This document shows, piece after piece, positions 17,422 to 25,706 of a DNA stretch of 64,000 nt. Source of the DNA: Prochlorococcus sp. AG-402-K16 (GTDB taxonomy: Bacteria; Cyanobacteriota; Cyanobacteriia; PCC-6307; Cyanobiaceae). How positions within the stretch are numbered: the first letter of the stretch is position 1; each line of letters starts with the position of its first letter. Position numbers and translations under genes: made by a program. The notes beneath the pieces are model-generated. The model was not told where the DNA came from and did no database searches. It was given only the letters and a program-made list of their open reading frames with translations. Location: NCBI GenBank assembly GCA_003216795.1, contig QCIH01000001.1:62001-126000 (forward strand), given 5' to 3'.

Positions 17422-17658
17422 TCATCTTCCCAACTTATTTCTATTTTTAAATCTAATTAAAAAATAAAGACCTAGTAACAAAAGAATTGCTAGGGAGTAC
17501 TGATTAAGAAAAACATAAACTATATAAACGAGAAAAGGGAATAAACACGCCCTCTTGAAATTTAATTTTTGTTCCTTTGACATATTTTTCCAATTTAAAT
17601 ATTCTTCCCATTGAAAAATCTTCTTTATTTTTCTATTTCTATTTTTACGGTTAAACAT
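17422..17658 (-). CDS. Small membrane protein, 78 aa
   Basis: A very basic N-terminal 40 residues (KNRNRKIKKIFQWEEY) is followed by a hydrophobic stretch of one or two spans (about 40-66) and a basic tail. Cytoplasmic N-terminus likely. No family recognised. It is divergent from the thioesterase gene. Confidence 0.55.
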   Translation of the reverse strand: MFNRKNRNRKIKKIFQWEEYLNWKNMSKEQKLNFKRACLFPFLVYIVYVFLNQYSLAILLLLGLYFLIRFKNRNKLGR

Positions 17659-17764
17659 AACTTTATAAATATAGTTTTGATGATTCTTATGTTAAAAACC
17701 AATATTAATCTACAATATCAAAATAAGTTTTTTTCATTGAATAAAAATATTTTTTAAATAAAAG

Positions 17765-18184
17765 ATGAATTCAAAACCAGTTTGGAAAATAGAAAAAATT
17801 GTTTTACCTCAACATGCAGATCATGCAGGCGTAATGTGGCACGGTAAATATTTTAATTGGCTCGAAGAAAGCCGAATACATGCACTTTCAGAAGTAGGTA
17901 TAAGTTATTTCGGACTAACTAAGAAAGGCTTCGATTTACCTTTAATCAATACTTCAATTAAATATAAATCTCCTTTATTTATAGGTGAAAAAATAAAAAT
18001 CGAGAGTGAATTCAATATTGATAAAAGTCCTAGGATTAATGTAATTTCAAAATTTCTTAACAAGAAAAATGAAATCCTATCGATTGCTGAAGTCAATTTA
18101 GTCTTAATAAATAAACTTAATTTTTCTATAATAAGAAAAAGGCCAGATTTCTTAACGGAACCCTTTAATAAATTAAACGGTTGA
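17765..18184 (+). CDS. Hotdog-fold acyl-CoA thioesterase (4HBT / YbgC-type)
   Basis: The 139-residue hotdog protein carries the signature HADHAGVMWHGKYFNWLEESR. This matches the '(Y).D.dA.G.v.h..yf.w.E..R' pattern of the 4-hydroxybenzoyl-CoA / YbgC thioesterase group, with the catalytic Asp in DHAG. It would cleave an acyl-CoA thioester. One candidate in phototrophs is the dihydroxynaphthoyl-CoA step of phylloquinone synthesis, but I cannot decide the substrate. Cytoplasmic. Confidence 0.8.
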   Translation: MNSKPVWKIEKIVLPQHADHAGVMWHGKYFNWLEESRIHALSEVGISYFGLTKKGFDLPLINTSIKYKSPLFIGEKIKIESEFNIDKSPRINVISKFLNKKNEILSIAEVNLVLINKLNFSIIRKRPDFLTEPFNKLNG

Positions 18185-18211
18185 AATTATTATGCGCCAA
18201 TTGAATGATTT

Positions 18212-18424
18212 ATGAAATTATCAATTATGAATATATTTCAAGTTATTGATTCTTATCAATATGAAATGGAATCAAGATATCAAGAAAAATCAATGCTTAC
18301 AAATCTTTTTACAGAGCACAAATTCATAGGTTGGTTAGGATTGTTTATAGTATTTTTTTCTATCTTTGCAATTTTTGTTTTTCAATTCCTTGAGTGGGAA
18401 AGTAATGACAATAATAAAAGTTAG
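18212..18424 (+). CDS. Small single-span membrane protein, 70 aa
   Basis: An N-terminal polar half carries a YQYEMESRYQEKSM stretch, followed by a strong span (about residues 39-60, WLGLFIVFFSIFAIFVF) and an acidic Asn-rich tail. It follows the thioesterase by 27 bases. No family recognised. Confidence 0.55.
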   Translation: MKLSIMNIFQVIDSYQYEMESRYQEKSMLTNLFTEHKFIGWLGLFIVFFSIFAIFVFQFLEWESNDNNKS

Positions 18425-18464
18425 GAAGATTTAATGCTTATAATTCAACTGAATGAAATAAAAA

Positions 18465-18716
18465 ATGGCTATCTACTTAAAAATAACTAACCCTACAGAG
18501 GTTGTAAAAAAAAAGACCTCAAAATGGCTTACAGATATTACACCTGAAAGAATTGATAGAAAATTGGTCGAGGATGAAGTAATAAAAGGCATTATCGAGC
18601 AATTAACATTAGAAGGCATAAAAGGGGAAATATCAGCAATTAATGGGTTTGAAGTAAATGAATCTTCAGTAATAACAAAAAATAATTTTGTTATTAGAAA
18701 AACTAAAACTTTTTAG
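18465..18716 (+). CDS. Hypothetical soluble protein, 83 aa
   Basis: A basic, mixed alpha/beta small protein (IYLKITNPTEVVKKK; later a VEDEVIKGIIEQL helix and a GFEVNESSVI strand). No signal or membrane segment and no recognised domain. It lies between two membrane-protein genes on the same strand and 20 bases before the nuclease gene. Confidence 0.55.
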   Translation: MAIYLKITNPTEVVKKKTSKWLTDITPERIDRKLVEDEVIKGIIEQLTLEGIKGEISAINGFEVNESSVITKNNFVIRKTKTF

Positions 18717-18736
18717 ATCGAAAATAAAAATCTTTA

Positions 18737-19609
18737 ATGAAAATTTTTTTTATTTTAATTATTTTTATCATTTTTTTAATTTTTATAATTGTTAGGGATT
18801 ATCAAATTAAAAAGAAAAAGTTCAAATTAAATAATGCCTTAAATTCAAATTTCTTTATTCAAACGATTAATAATTTAATAGAAGAAAACAAATACAATTT
18901 GTTTGAAGAGAGGATCAGATTAAGGGAAATAGATGCTTACGGTAACGAGGATTATAAAAAATGGATTGGGAATCCACCTCTTGATGAAAAAGCCATTGAG
19001 AAAAATATATTTAATGGCTCCAATCGATTTAAAGAGGGTATACCATACTTCTGGGAAAAAGTAATTTTAAAAAAATTTGGAAGTATGGAATTATTTTTCG
19101 AAAAGTGGAGATCGTATTGTAAAGAAAATCCTACTATTGATGATGAGATAATTGGATGTGTTAGAAAGCTCGAGAAAGAAGATTGGTTTGTATTCATAGC
19201 AAGTCAAATAGAGAAATCATGCTTAAACCTTATAGAAAAAAACTACTCAAGTAAAAACAAAGAAAACTACAAAAAAGGTATTAGATTTGAAAATCATTGT
19301 ATGGAAATTCTCAAACAAAATGGCTGGCAAGTAAAAGAAACCCCTAATACAGGAGATCAAGGGGTGGACTTAATTGCGTCAATAAATGATTTGAGAATAT
19401 GTATTCAATGCAAAGATCATGAAAAAGCTATTGGAAATAAAGCAGTTCAGGAAATTTCAGCTGGTAAATTATTTTGGAAAGGTACACATGCAATAATAGT
19501 CTCAAAATCTGGCTTTACAAAGTCTGCTAATCAACTAGCAAAATCAAATAAAGTGGAACTAATCAATGAATATCAATTAAAAGATTTAAAAAGTTTATTG
19601 TTTAAATAG
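18737..19609 (+). CDS. Membrane-anchored Mrr-type restriction-endonuclease-fold protein
   Basis: The 290-residue protein has an N-terminal span (residues about 3-19), a middle part of unknown type, and a C-terminal Mrr_cat / PD-(D/E)xK domain. That domain has Glu185 in RFENHC, GDQGVDLIA with Asp211, then ICIQCKDHEK, where Gln224 and Lys226 form the Mrr-type QxK triad end. Mrr enzymes cut modified DNA. No methyltransferase or specificity gene is nearby. The membrane anchor suggests action on incoming DNA or a housekeeping role, which is inference. Confidence 0.75.
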   Translation: MKIFFILIIFIIFLIFIIVRDYQIKKKKFKLNNALNSNFFIQTINNLIEENKYNLFEERIRLREIDAYGNEDYKKWIGNPPLDEKAIEKNIFNGSNRFKEGIPYFWEKVILKKFGSMELFFEKWRSYCKENPTIDDEIIGCVRKLEKEDWFVFIASQIEKSCLNLIEKNYSSKNKENYKKGIRFENHCMEILKQNGWQVKETPNTGDQGVDLIASINDLRICIQCKDHEKAIGNKAVQEISAGKLFWKGTHAIIVSKSGFTKSANQLAKSNKVELINEYQLKDLKSLLFK

Positions 19610-19610
19610 T

Positions 19611-20015
19611 TTATATCAATTGTGTTAAGCCCTCTTTGTAAAGCAAAAGTGTTGTAAAAATCCCAGAGGCCCACATTAAACCTCTAGCTGTTGGGATATT
19701 ACATACGTATGCTCCAATATATAAAAAACGAAAAATAGGATGAATGAATGCTGCAATTATTGCAATATTAGAGTCAGTTAAAGTAATCAAACAAAGAAGA
19801 CATGCAGGTGCATGTATAGAAATACTTTCCCAACAATTTTGATGACACCAAACTGCTCTTTTACCAAAAGCAGGTAATTCATCGAATAAAGCCCTTGGAG
19901 CAGACATATTTTCAACAGAATATCCCGCTTTAACTCTACCTATAGTTAATGGAATAATTGATAATAAAACAACTCCAACTGATAGACAAAGGCTCCAGGC
20001 AAAAGCTACTTGCAT
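19611..20015 (-). CDS. MAPEG-family membrane protein
   Basis: This four-span protein of 134 residues shows the MAPEG pattern: an Asn/Pro/Arg segment after the first span (VENMSAPRALFDELPAFGKRAVWCHQNCWES), then spans ending in IHPIFRFLYIGAYVCNIPTARGLMW, typical of the 'R.lY...Y....p..R...w' MAPEG motif. Eukaryotic members are glutathione-dependent; bacterial cyanobacterial ones are uncharacterised. It is convergent with the nuclease gene, one base apart. Confidence 0.8.
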   Translation of the reverse strand: MQVAFAWSLCLSVGVVLLSIIPLTIGRVKAGYSVENMSAPRALFDELPAFGKRAVWCHQNCWESISIHAPACLLCLITLTDSNIAIIAAFIHPIFRFLYIGAYVCNIPTARGLMWASGIFTTLLLYKEGLTQLI

Positions 20016-20068
20016 GTGATTTAAATAATAATTATTAGCTTAATAATTGAAGCTCGTTATCGTGATAA

Positions 20069-20260
20069 ATGAAAAATCATTACCATAGGTATAACTTTGG
20101 AAAAAATGCTGTAATTTATATTAAAAAATCATTTATGGATATTTCAAAGATAGTTTTAATTTTTGGCATAAGTTTACTCATATATTTTGCTTTTCTGTTT
20201 TCAGGATTTTTTCTAAAGAATAAAAATCTAAAGGCTCAGAATCTAAAAAAAGAAGAATAG
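20069..20260 (+). CDS. Small single-span membrane protein, 63 aa
   Basis: The N-terminal half is basic and His/Tyr-rich. It is followed by one span (about 27-48, IVLIFGISLLIYFAFLFSGFF) and a lysine-rich tail. No family recognised. The start is one of two nearby Met codons; the second (residue 23) would leave mainly the span. Confidence 0.45.
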   Translation: MKNHYHRYNFGKNAVIYIKKSFMDISKIVLIFGISLLIYFAFLFSGFFLKNKNLKAQNLKKEE

Positions 20261-20389
20261 ATTATTAACGCCACGAAAATTTCTATTTTCTCAATATTTT
20301 TATATCTTTTTGGATATATTTCATGGAAATAAAATTTGATCCAAATAATAATAAGGGATATTGAAATTCAATAAGACAGCTGCTGGTAT

Positions 20390-20683
20390 ATGAATAAATT
20401 TTATAAATTTCTTAAAAGTTTTCTATTTATATCACTTTGGCTAATTTTATCTTCATTTTTAACCAAATATTGGAATACCTTTCATTGGGAATATATTTAC
20501 TTAAACTTCAGAATTATATTTGATAAAGAATTTTGGTTTGTTTTAGAAAAAATTCTTTTAGGATTTGATATTGGTTACTGGTTAGAAGAAGCACTGAAAT
20601 TCTTAAGTTATGAAATACCTAAAGAATCTTATAAATATTTTCCAATTTATTTCGTATTAAAGTCTATTTGGATAAAGAATTAA
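20390..20683 (+). CDS. Small membrane protein, 97 aa
   Basis: An N-terminal hydrophobic segment (about 9-24, FLFISLWLILSSF) precedes an aromatic-rich remainder with many Trp, Tyr and Phe residues. It may be an uncleaved anchor with an extracytoplasmic domain. It is convergent with the PAP/fibrillin gene. No family recognised. Confidence 0.5.
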   Translation: MNKFYKFLKSFLFISLWLILSSFLTKYWNTFHWEYIYLNFRIIFDKEFWFVLEKILLGFDIGYWLEEALKFLSYEIPKESYKYFPIYFVLKSIWIKN

Positions 20684-20692
20684 TTAATATTT

Positions 20693-21235
20693 TTAATGGA
20701 TTTTAATAAATTCTTTAAAATTATTGAATAAAGTCGGAGAATTTATTTTTCTTAAAACAAATAAAGTTCCTTTATCACCTCTGCAAATTCTGAGATTATT
20801 ACTTAAATAAGTTATCTCTAACCACCCTAATTGTTCATTTTTTATTTCTTTCATAGCCTTTATATTTTTTCTTCCAAATTTAGGCCCTATAACACCAGCA
20901 TATGTAAATTTTACCCCAATTCTTTTTTCATTTATATAATAAAGACTTATTAAAATACCAGTGCCAATAACTGATCTTATTCCTCTCGGTTTAAGTAGAT
21001 TAAGACCATTTAAATTAAAGGGATCTAGAATTTGAAGGTTATCAATAAAAGGCGAATATTTTAAAAAAGGACTATTAGAACTACTCCACCGAAGCTCCCA
21101 GACGCCCTTTAAATCATTTCTATCTTTGCTGAAGGAAAAATTATGACCAATCTCAAGTTGTTCGGCAATAGTACGTATACTCTCTGAATTTGGAGATCTA
21201 AGAAGTAAATTTAATAAATCATCTTCGGAATACAT
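20693..21235 (-). CDS. PAP/fibrillin-family lipid-associated protein, 180 aa
   Basis: LKGVWELRWSSSNSPFLKYSP matches the 'L.G.W.L.YtTs' signature of plastid lipid-associated proteins (PAP/fibrillin). Further on it has GPKFGRKNIKAMKEIKNE and a C-terminal LRICRGDKGTLFVLRK block typical of the family. In plastids and cyanobacteria these lipocalin-like proteins associate with thylakoid lipids and help protect photosystems under stress. Probably thylakoid-peripheral. A second family member is encoded at 23.7 kb. Confidence 0.8.
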   Translation of the reverse strand: MYSEDDLLNLLLRSPNSESIRTIAEQLEIGHNFSFSKDRNDLKGVWELRWSSSNSPFLKYSPFIDNLQILDPFNLNGLNLLKPRGIRSVIGTGILISLYYINEKRIGVKFTYAGVIGPKFGRKNIKAMKEIKNEQLGWLEITYLSNNLRICRGDKGTLFVLRKINSPTLFNNFKEFIKIH

Positions 21236-21313
21236 CTGATAACCGCTAAATATATAAATAAGGATAAATACTTACTACTTTGTGCTATATTCTACCCAGA
21301 ATATGTTGATTTG

Positions 21314-21598
21314 ATGACAAAAAGCTATTGGCTAAAGAAAATTTCAATTCCAAATGCTGATTTATTTCTGGAATATATAAGGACAGTATTACCTTGGATT
21401 AAATCTGTGGGAGGAGTAATAGTAAAAAGAGATTTGATACAAGAATCAAACTCAAATGAATGGGACGGAGGGCAGCTTGGATTAGTAATAGAATTCGAAT
21501 CGAAATTTGCTGCTAAAAAAGCATTTTATTCTGAAGTATTTCAAAAATATCTTCAGTCCAGGGATTTAATGGAACTAGTTACTATAAGTACTCTTTAA
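21314..21598 (+). CDS. DUF1330-like small protein, about 94 aa
   Basis: The layout of a strand (YWLKKISI), a helix (ADLFLEYIRTVLPWIKSVGG), a strand (VIVKRDL), GLVIEFESKFAAKKAFYSEVFQKYLQSR and a final strand matches the ferredoxin-like dimeric alpha-beta barrel of DUF1330. Function unknown. I chose the ATG at 21314; a TTG immediately precedes it. Confidence 0.65.
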   Translation: MTKSYWLKKISIPNADLFLEYIRTVLPWIKSVGGVIVKRDLIQESNSNEWDGGQLGLVIEFESKFAAKKAFYSEVFQKYLQSRDLMELVTISTL

Positions 21599-21734
21599 AA
21601 AATCAACCAGTAGCGACCTCACACAAACAACTTATAAGTATTTATTACTATTAAATTATTTATGTAATAATTATAACTTCACTAGCAATAGCATATTTTG
21701 CAAAATTTAATTGTAAAAGTAATCCGTTAATCAA

Positions 21735-21914
21735 ATGAACTATTCAACCGAAAAGGACGATTATTTGATGACAACTCCATATACAAAAAAAATTCAGCAA
21801 AAATTTGAAAAGGTTAAATCTTTTTTAGAGCAAAATGGATTTAATCCTTCATCAGAGAGCTTAATGCAAGATATTGTTAGCTCAGAAGAATATATTGCTA
21901 AAAATGGCTTATAA
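21735..21914 (+). CDS. Hypothetical small soluble protein, 59 aa
   Basis: An ATG at 21735 opens 59 codons for a mostly helical, charged protein (TKKIQQKFEKVKSFLEQNGF). No signal or membrane segment. No family recognised; coding composition is good. It ends 4 bases before a convergent small membrane protein gene. Confidence 0.55.
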   Translation: MNYSTEKDDYLMTTPYTKKIQQKFEKVKSFLEQNGFNPSSESLMQDIVSSEEYIAKNGL

Positions 21915-21918
21915 AATA

Positions 21919-22098
21919 TCAGAATATATTTAGAGTCCTTAAATAATAAAAACCGCCTATTAGAAAAGGTAATAATATTCCAATAAATAAAAATATGGAT
22001 TTCTTTGATTCGCCTTCTGATATCGGGTTAATTTCTGGTTCAATTGCAAAACCATTTTGTCTACCACCGCTTTCGGTTGTATAACCTTTTTTATTCAT
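21919..22098 (-). CDS. Small single-span membrane protein, 59 aa
   Basis: A polar Gly/Glu-rich N-terminus (GYTTESGGRQNGFAIEPEI) is followed by one C-terminal span (about residues 35-53, IFLFIGILLPFLIGGFYY). The N-terminal pattern recalls small chlorophyll-complex accessory proteins, but the Hli-type ExxNGR motif is absent, so I do not name it. Confidence 0.6.
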   Translation of the reverse strand: MNKKGYTTESGGRQNGFAIEPEINPISEGESKKSIFLFIGILLPFLIGGFYYLRTLNIF

Positions 22099-22183
22099 AA
22101 ATAAAATAATCTATGCAAATTATCTCATGTAAAAACTTATTTAAAAAAATTTTTTACATTTAGAATTAAACTAATTTTAAGAT

Positions 22184-22318
22184 CTAATAATTGATTTCAA
22201 TCTGAGATTTCAATTTGGCAGCTTTTTTTAAAAGACCTACAACTTCCTTACGACCTGTAGCAAACTCAGCCTTGTTAAGTAACTCGCTATATTTTTTTGT
22301 GATTTCTCTATGGTTCAT
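22184..22318 (-). CDS. Hypothetical small helical protein, 44 aa
   Basis: A lysine-rich, fully helical small protein (REITKKYSELLNKAEF, then KEVVGLLKKAAKLKSQIE). The ATG at 22318 is clear. No family recognised; possibly a nucleic-acid or protein-binding peptide, which is only a guess from charge. Confidence 0.5.
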   Translation of the reverse strand: MNHREITKKYSELLNKAEFATGRKEVVGLLKKAAKLKSQIEINY

Positions 22319-22404
22319 TTTAAATGATATGTTAATTGAATTATAAAGTTACTAAAAAATGTTTTTGTATAAAAGATATCAAAAAAGAATTTAAGTACCC
22401 TTAC

Positions 22405-22707
22405 CTACTTAAACCAACCTTTTTTCTTTGGTTTAATCTCTTCTTTAATAACTTCTTTTTTTCTCCCAAATAATCCCTTTTTTGGGACTGGTAAATTGTC
22501 TTCAACAGGTTTAGATTTTCTGTTAAATAAGCTTTTTTTAGGTTCTTTTTTAATTGATTCTTTTGTGTCGGAAATCTTTATTTTTTTAGGATTTGATTTT
22601 GAATTTTTGGGTTTACTGTCTGCGATTAAAGTTTGATATACAAAAAAACCAAATACAGCAAAGAAGCCTAATGCCTGTACTAGAGCAGTGCCAAGATTAT
22701 CAAACAT
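22405..22707 (-). CDS. Membrane-anchored lysine-rich protein, 100 aa
   Basis: One N-terminal span (about 9-27, VQALGFFAVFGFFVYQTLI) is followed by a long, very basic, Pro-containing tail with repeated KKxLF[N/G]RK blocks (KKSLFNRKSKP; KKGLFGRKKEV; KKKGWFK). The tail is probably cytoplasmic and may bind RNA, lipid or a complex. The secreted cysteine gene upstream ends immediately before this start. Confidence 0.6.
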   Translation of the reverse strand: MFDNLGTALVQALGFFAVFGFFVYQTLIADSKPKNSKSNPKKIKISDTKESIKKEPKKSLFNRKSKPVEDNLPVPKKGLFGRKKEVIKEEIKPKKKGWFK

Positions 22708-22893
22708 TTAGGCCTCAACTTTGTAAAGTGACTCTTTTTCTTTCGCTTCTATACATTTTTTTTCATAAGACAAGCATTCAATTTCCGCCTTCTTTTCAGT
22801 ATGAGAACTGCAGCCACCTGCATTTGCATTAGATATTGAAAACAAAGCTAGTACCCCTAAAATTAAGGCACATGAGGTGTTAATCAGTTTCAT
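22708..22893 (-). CDS. Small secreted cysteine-containing protein, 61 aa
   Basis: A Sec signal peptide is visible (MKLINTSCALILGVLALFS, cleavage near NANA), then GGCSSHTEKKAEIECLSYEKKCIEAKE. Three cysteines remain in the mature part. I chose the ATG at 22893, because the 12 residues upstream of it do not belong to a signal peptide. The stop abuts the next gene's start. A similar GGC-His-Cys design occurs in the protein at 36.5 kb. Confidence 0.65.
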   Translation of the reverse strand: MKLINTSCALILGVLALFSISNANAGGCSSHTEKKAEIECLSYEKKCIEAKEKESLYKVEA

Positions 22894-22978
22894 GAGTTTT
22901 ATTTTTATTATGGAAAAATAATTTCGCAATTGCGAAGATAACCTTCTCTTCTGCTAAAAGTATCCCGTTTTTATATAT

Positions 22979-23158
22979 CTATTTGTAGTAATTAACTAAA
23001 TCGATAATTAATATTGCTAGTAATGAAAAACCTAAAATGAAAGGTAAATAAGGATATTTATTTAATATTTTGTTTAGTTGATTCTTCGATGTTTCTTTTT
23101 CCTTTTTCTTTTCTCTAGGTGGTAAGCCTAACTCTTCCCTTCTCTTAGCTTCTCCCAT
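22979..23158 (-). CDS. DUF2839-like small membrane protein, 59 aa
   Basis: The start MGEAKRREELGLPPREKK matches the cyanobacterial DUF2839 opening (MGEAKRR). A basic linker follows, then one C-terminal span (about residues 36-55, YPYLPFILGFSLLAILIID). Function unknown. Minus strand, 85 bases upstream of the secreted cysteine gene. Confidence 0.7.
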   Translation of the reverse strand: MGEAKRREELGLPPREKKKEKETSKNQLNKILNKYPYLPFILGFSLLAILIIDLVNYYK

Positions 23159-23279
23159 AATTTTTAAACCATTTAAGACTATTTTATATAATTAGTAGAA
23201 TTGTATTGTTCTTGATTTAAATTATTAACAGTTAATTTAGTTTAAATTTTGGATATATTAAAAATATAAAAAAAATTAC

Positions 23280-23387
23280 ATGATAGAAGTAGTTTGGTCA
23301 GTAAATATAATGATCGCAATTCTTATTATTGGTGTTGCCTGGGTTCTTTATTACATATTTACTTATGATCAAAAATTTACTTCCTAG
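23280..23387 (+). CDS. Small single-span membrane peptide, 35 aa
   Basis: A one-helix peptide (VVWSVNIMIAILIIGVAWVL plus the tail FTYDQKFTS). Size and shape resemble low-mass photosynthetic complex subunits, but I cannot name it. Only 3 bases separate its stop from the Nif11-like gene, so they are probably cotranscribed. Confidence 0.6.
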   Translation: MIEVVWSVNIMIAILIIGVAWVLYYIFTYDQKFTS

Positions 23388-23390
23388 AAA

Positions 23391-23573
23391 ATGTCAGATA
23401 AAGATCTAAGTAATTTTCTAAAAAAAATAGAGCAACTTAATCAAATTGCTGAGCTAATAAAAAATAATCCTAGTAAAAAGTTATCCCTTTCAAAATGCAA
23501 GAATCATGATGAAGTAATTAGATTAACCACTGAATGGGGTTTTGATATTGGTAAAAGGTGGGGAGAATATTAA
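23391..23573 (+). CDS. Nif11-like small protein, 60 aa
   Basis: The pattern of LSNFLKKIEQLNQIAELIK, then KKLSLSKCKNHDEVIRL and a Gly/Phe-containing end (EWGFDIGKRWGEY) fits the Nif11 / nitrile-hydratase-leader-like helical domain. In some cyanobacteria this domain forms leaders of ribosomally made peptides. Here the protein ends after the leader-like domain, with no Cys-rich core and no modifying enzyme nearby, so it is probably a stand-alone Nif11 protein. Confidence 0.65.
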   Translation: MSDKDLSNFLKKIEQLNQIAELIKNNPSKKLSLSKCKNHDEVIRLTTEWGFDIGKRWGEY

Positions 23574-23658
23574 TTGATTTTATTACCAGCATTATTAAAA
23601 TTGCCATCAACTTCAAATTAAATTCCTAAGATTAATTAGTATTTCTTGTATTGGAGTT

Positions 23659-24429
23659 ATGAAAGAAATTGGAGAGATAAAGTCAAATATATATAAAATA
23701 GCCGCTGTTACAGATAGAGGGCAAAGATTAAATAAATTAATTTCTCCAATGTATGAGGAAAAAGCTAATGAAATGGATGAATTGATTGAGACTATTAAAG
23801 ACTTTAGTTTTGAAATATCAGAAAAATTATTGTCTGGAGAGTGGGAATTGATTTTTTCTAATGTTGAATTATTTCGAAGTTCTCCTTTCTTCCTTGCTAT
23901 TGAAAAGGCATTAAATGATGAATTTAAAAGTAATCTTTTTTTTAAATTACATCAATTACAAGTAGGATCCTTTGGCATATCAACTATTGGGAGAATTGCT
24001 CAAAAGATTGATTTTGACAAAAAAGAATTTATATCTACTTTTGACACTACAATATTTGGGCTCACAACAATTCCTATCTTAGGTTGGTTCAAACTATTGC
24101 CTACATTTGGTGGAAGAGTAATAACTCTAGCAAGTGATTTAATTTTAAGAAATAAGTTGCTTGATATGAACTTACAAAAGACAAAAGTTTCCAAAGTTGA
24201 TGGACTTAATAAGATTCCATTATTTAGTGAATTACTTATGGATAGATGGTATCCAGTTAAAGAGGTATGGAATAAGTTACCTTGGAATAAAGAATCGCCA
24301 AATTGCCAGGTTTCAATTGTATATTTAGACGAAGAAATGAGAATTATGCAGGATATGTATGGATCTATTTTTATTTATATAAGACCTTCAATTTCCTTGT
24401 TGAATTCAAATACAATCTCTAATGATTAA
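23659..24429 (+). CDS. PAP/fibrillin-family protein, 256 aa
   Basis: This is the longer of two PAP/fibrillin proteins in the window. LLSGEWELIFSNVELFRSSPFF matches the conserved 'L.g.WeLiYt....rSSPFf' segment, and QVGSFGISTIGRIAQKID continues the lipocalin-like barrel. No transmembrane span; it is probably thylakoid-associated. The C-terminal segment (VYLDEEMRIMQDMYGSIFIYIR) matches the family end. Likely role: lipid or carotenoid binding and photoprotection, by family knowledge. Confidence 0.8.
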   Translation: MKEIGEIKSNIYKIAAVTDRGQRLNKLISPMYEEKANEMDELIETIKDFSFEISEKLLSGEWELIFSNVELFRSSPFFLAIEKALNDEFKSNLFFKLHQLQVGSFGISTIGRIAQKIDFDKKEFISTFDTTIFGLTTIPILGWFKLLPTFGGRVITLASDLILRNKLLDMNLQKTKVSKVDGLNKIPLFSELLMDRWYPVKEVWNKLPWNKESPNCQVSIVYLDEEMRIMQDMYGSIFIYIRPSISLLNSNTISND

Positions 24430-24561
24430 TAAAAAGACAGACTAATATCTTTAGAAATTTTTGGAATAAATCCATTAAAAATTTATTTTAAAGATTAATT
24501 AATAAAAACATCTCACATCTTGAATACAAATAGGTTATGTTCATAGTGAACATTTTTTATT

Positions 24562-24876
24562 ATGCTTAGAAATCAAGAAAAAAATTCAGTTGTTAGAGGA
24601 ATATTCTTAATAGGAGGATGGGGCTTAGGTCTAGACAGATTCTACGAAGGAGATAAAAAAGGTGGTTTTTTATCAATCATTGGTTGGAGTATTACATTTT
24701 TTAGCTTTATCTTTCTTAAATGTTCAGGTTATAAATATGTTGAGGGTGTGAAAAATTATTCAGATTATTCCCCTAACCCATTAATAGTATTACCTTTACT
24801 GGCAGGAGCATATGGTGTCTTTCTAATAATTAAGAAGGCATTTAGATTAGCAAAGCAATTTGAAAATGCTGAATAA
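24562..24876 (+). CDS. TM2-domain-like membrane protein, 104 aa
   Basis: GGWGLGLDRFYEGDKKGGFLSIIGW matches the TM2 core pattern (G...G.hrFY.G....G). There is a first span at about 12-22, a second at 36-52 and a third at about 77-92. Function of TM2 proteins is unclear. Lysine-rich ends suggest cytoplasmic termini. Confidence 0.7.
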   Translation: MLRNQEKNSVVRGIFLIGGWGLGLDRFYEGDKKGGFLSIIGWSITFFSFIFLKCSGYKYVEGVKNYSDYSPNPLIVLPLLAGAYGVFLIIKKAFRLAKQFENAE

Positions 24877-24894
24877 TACAACCAGCAGGTAAAT

Positions 24895-25056
24895 TCAAGA
24901 TAATAATCCAGATCCTTTCAAATAAAATTTAAATAAAAGAATCACTAAAAAATTTACTATTGCTAAGGCTACTAAACCATTTCTGTTTTTTACATCTAAT
25001 TTTTTGACTAAATTAGAAAGATAAACTACTGGATTTTCTGGCTCTTTATTATCCAA
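24895..25056 (-). CDS. Small single-span membrane protein, 53 aa (TTG start)
   Basis: TTG at 25056 opens 53 codons: a polar start (DNKEPENPVVYLSNLVKKL), then one span (about 27-42, LVALAIVNFLVILLF) and a short basic tail. The lack of an ATG lowers confidence, but composition and frame are gene-like. No family recognised. Confidence 0.45.
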   Translation of the reverse strand: MDNKEPENPVVYLSNLVKKLDVKNRNGLVALAIVNFLVILLFKFYLKGSGLLS

Positions 25057-25152
25057 ATTTTATTTATATATTAATTTGACAAAAAAATATCACAGTTTCA
25101 TTTGAAGAATCAAAATTGTAAAGATGAACATCCAAAAAGAAATAAATAATTT

Positions 25153-25527
25153 CTAACCCATAATTCCTGCATTTCTTAAAAACGCTTTACCCATATTACC
25201 AATTACAAAAAATAGAGACAAATTAATTAAAAGGATTATTAATAATGCCAGCATTTTATAGTTTGGATTAGTTGAAATGCCATCAAATCCATTATTAAGA
25301 AATTTTTTAAAAATTGATTTGTCAATTTTTAGTTTTTGTTGCTCAGAATCAATTTTTACTTTTTCTTCTGGAGAATCTTGATTACTTGCTTTCTCTAGAA
25401 ATTCTGTAAATGCCTTAACATTTTCTTCTTTTTTATTCCCCTTATTAAGATCTTTATAGTCTTCATTCAAATTGGGGGTCGATTCGATTGAATTATTTTC
25501 CTCAGGATTAAGTTTTGAATCTTCCAA
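25153..25527 (-). CDS. Hypothetical protein with acidic N-terminus and C-terminal span, 124 aa
   Basis: The first about 70 residues are highly charged and Asn/Glu/Lys-rich, probably disordered. One span follows (about 93-112, LLIILLINLSLFFVIGNMG) with a short tail. It may be a tail-anchored protein. Minus strand, upstream of the TTG gene. No family recognised. Confidence 0.55.
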   Translation of the reverse strand: MEDSKLNPEENNSIESTPNLNEDYKDLNKGNKKEENVKAFTEFLEKASNQDSPEEKVKIDSEQQKLKIDKSIFKKFLNNGFDGISTNPNYKMLALLIILLINLSLFFVIGNMGKAFLRNAGIMG

Positions 25528-25706
25528 ATTAGTAGTAAATGCTAGGAGTATATTACACCATAAAAAAAACCTACTCGATCAATTGAAGAGAGGGTTAGCT
25601 AAGGTTAAAGTTCTTTTTCATATAATAATTTATTTTAATTAAATTTGCGGTTGTAGCATAATTAAGTTCTAATTTAGATTATATTCAAGCTGATATTTTC
25701 GTAGAT

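Noticed and set aside
21611..21626. CCTCACACA on the plus strand, similar to the Yfr1 core
   Set aside because: Only nine bases match, no hairpin or terminator follows, and the required ACT at the front is missing. Probably chance.
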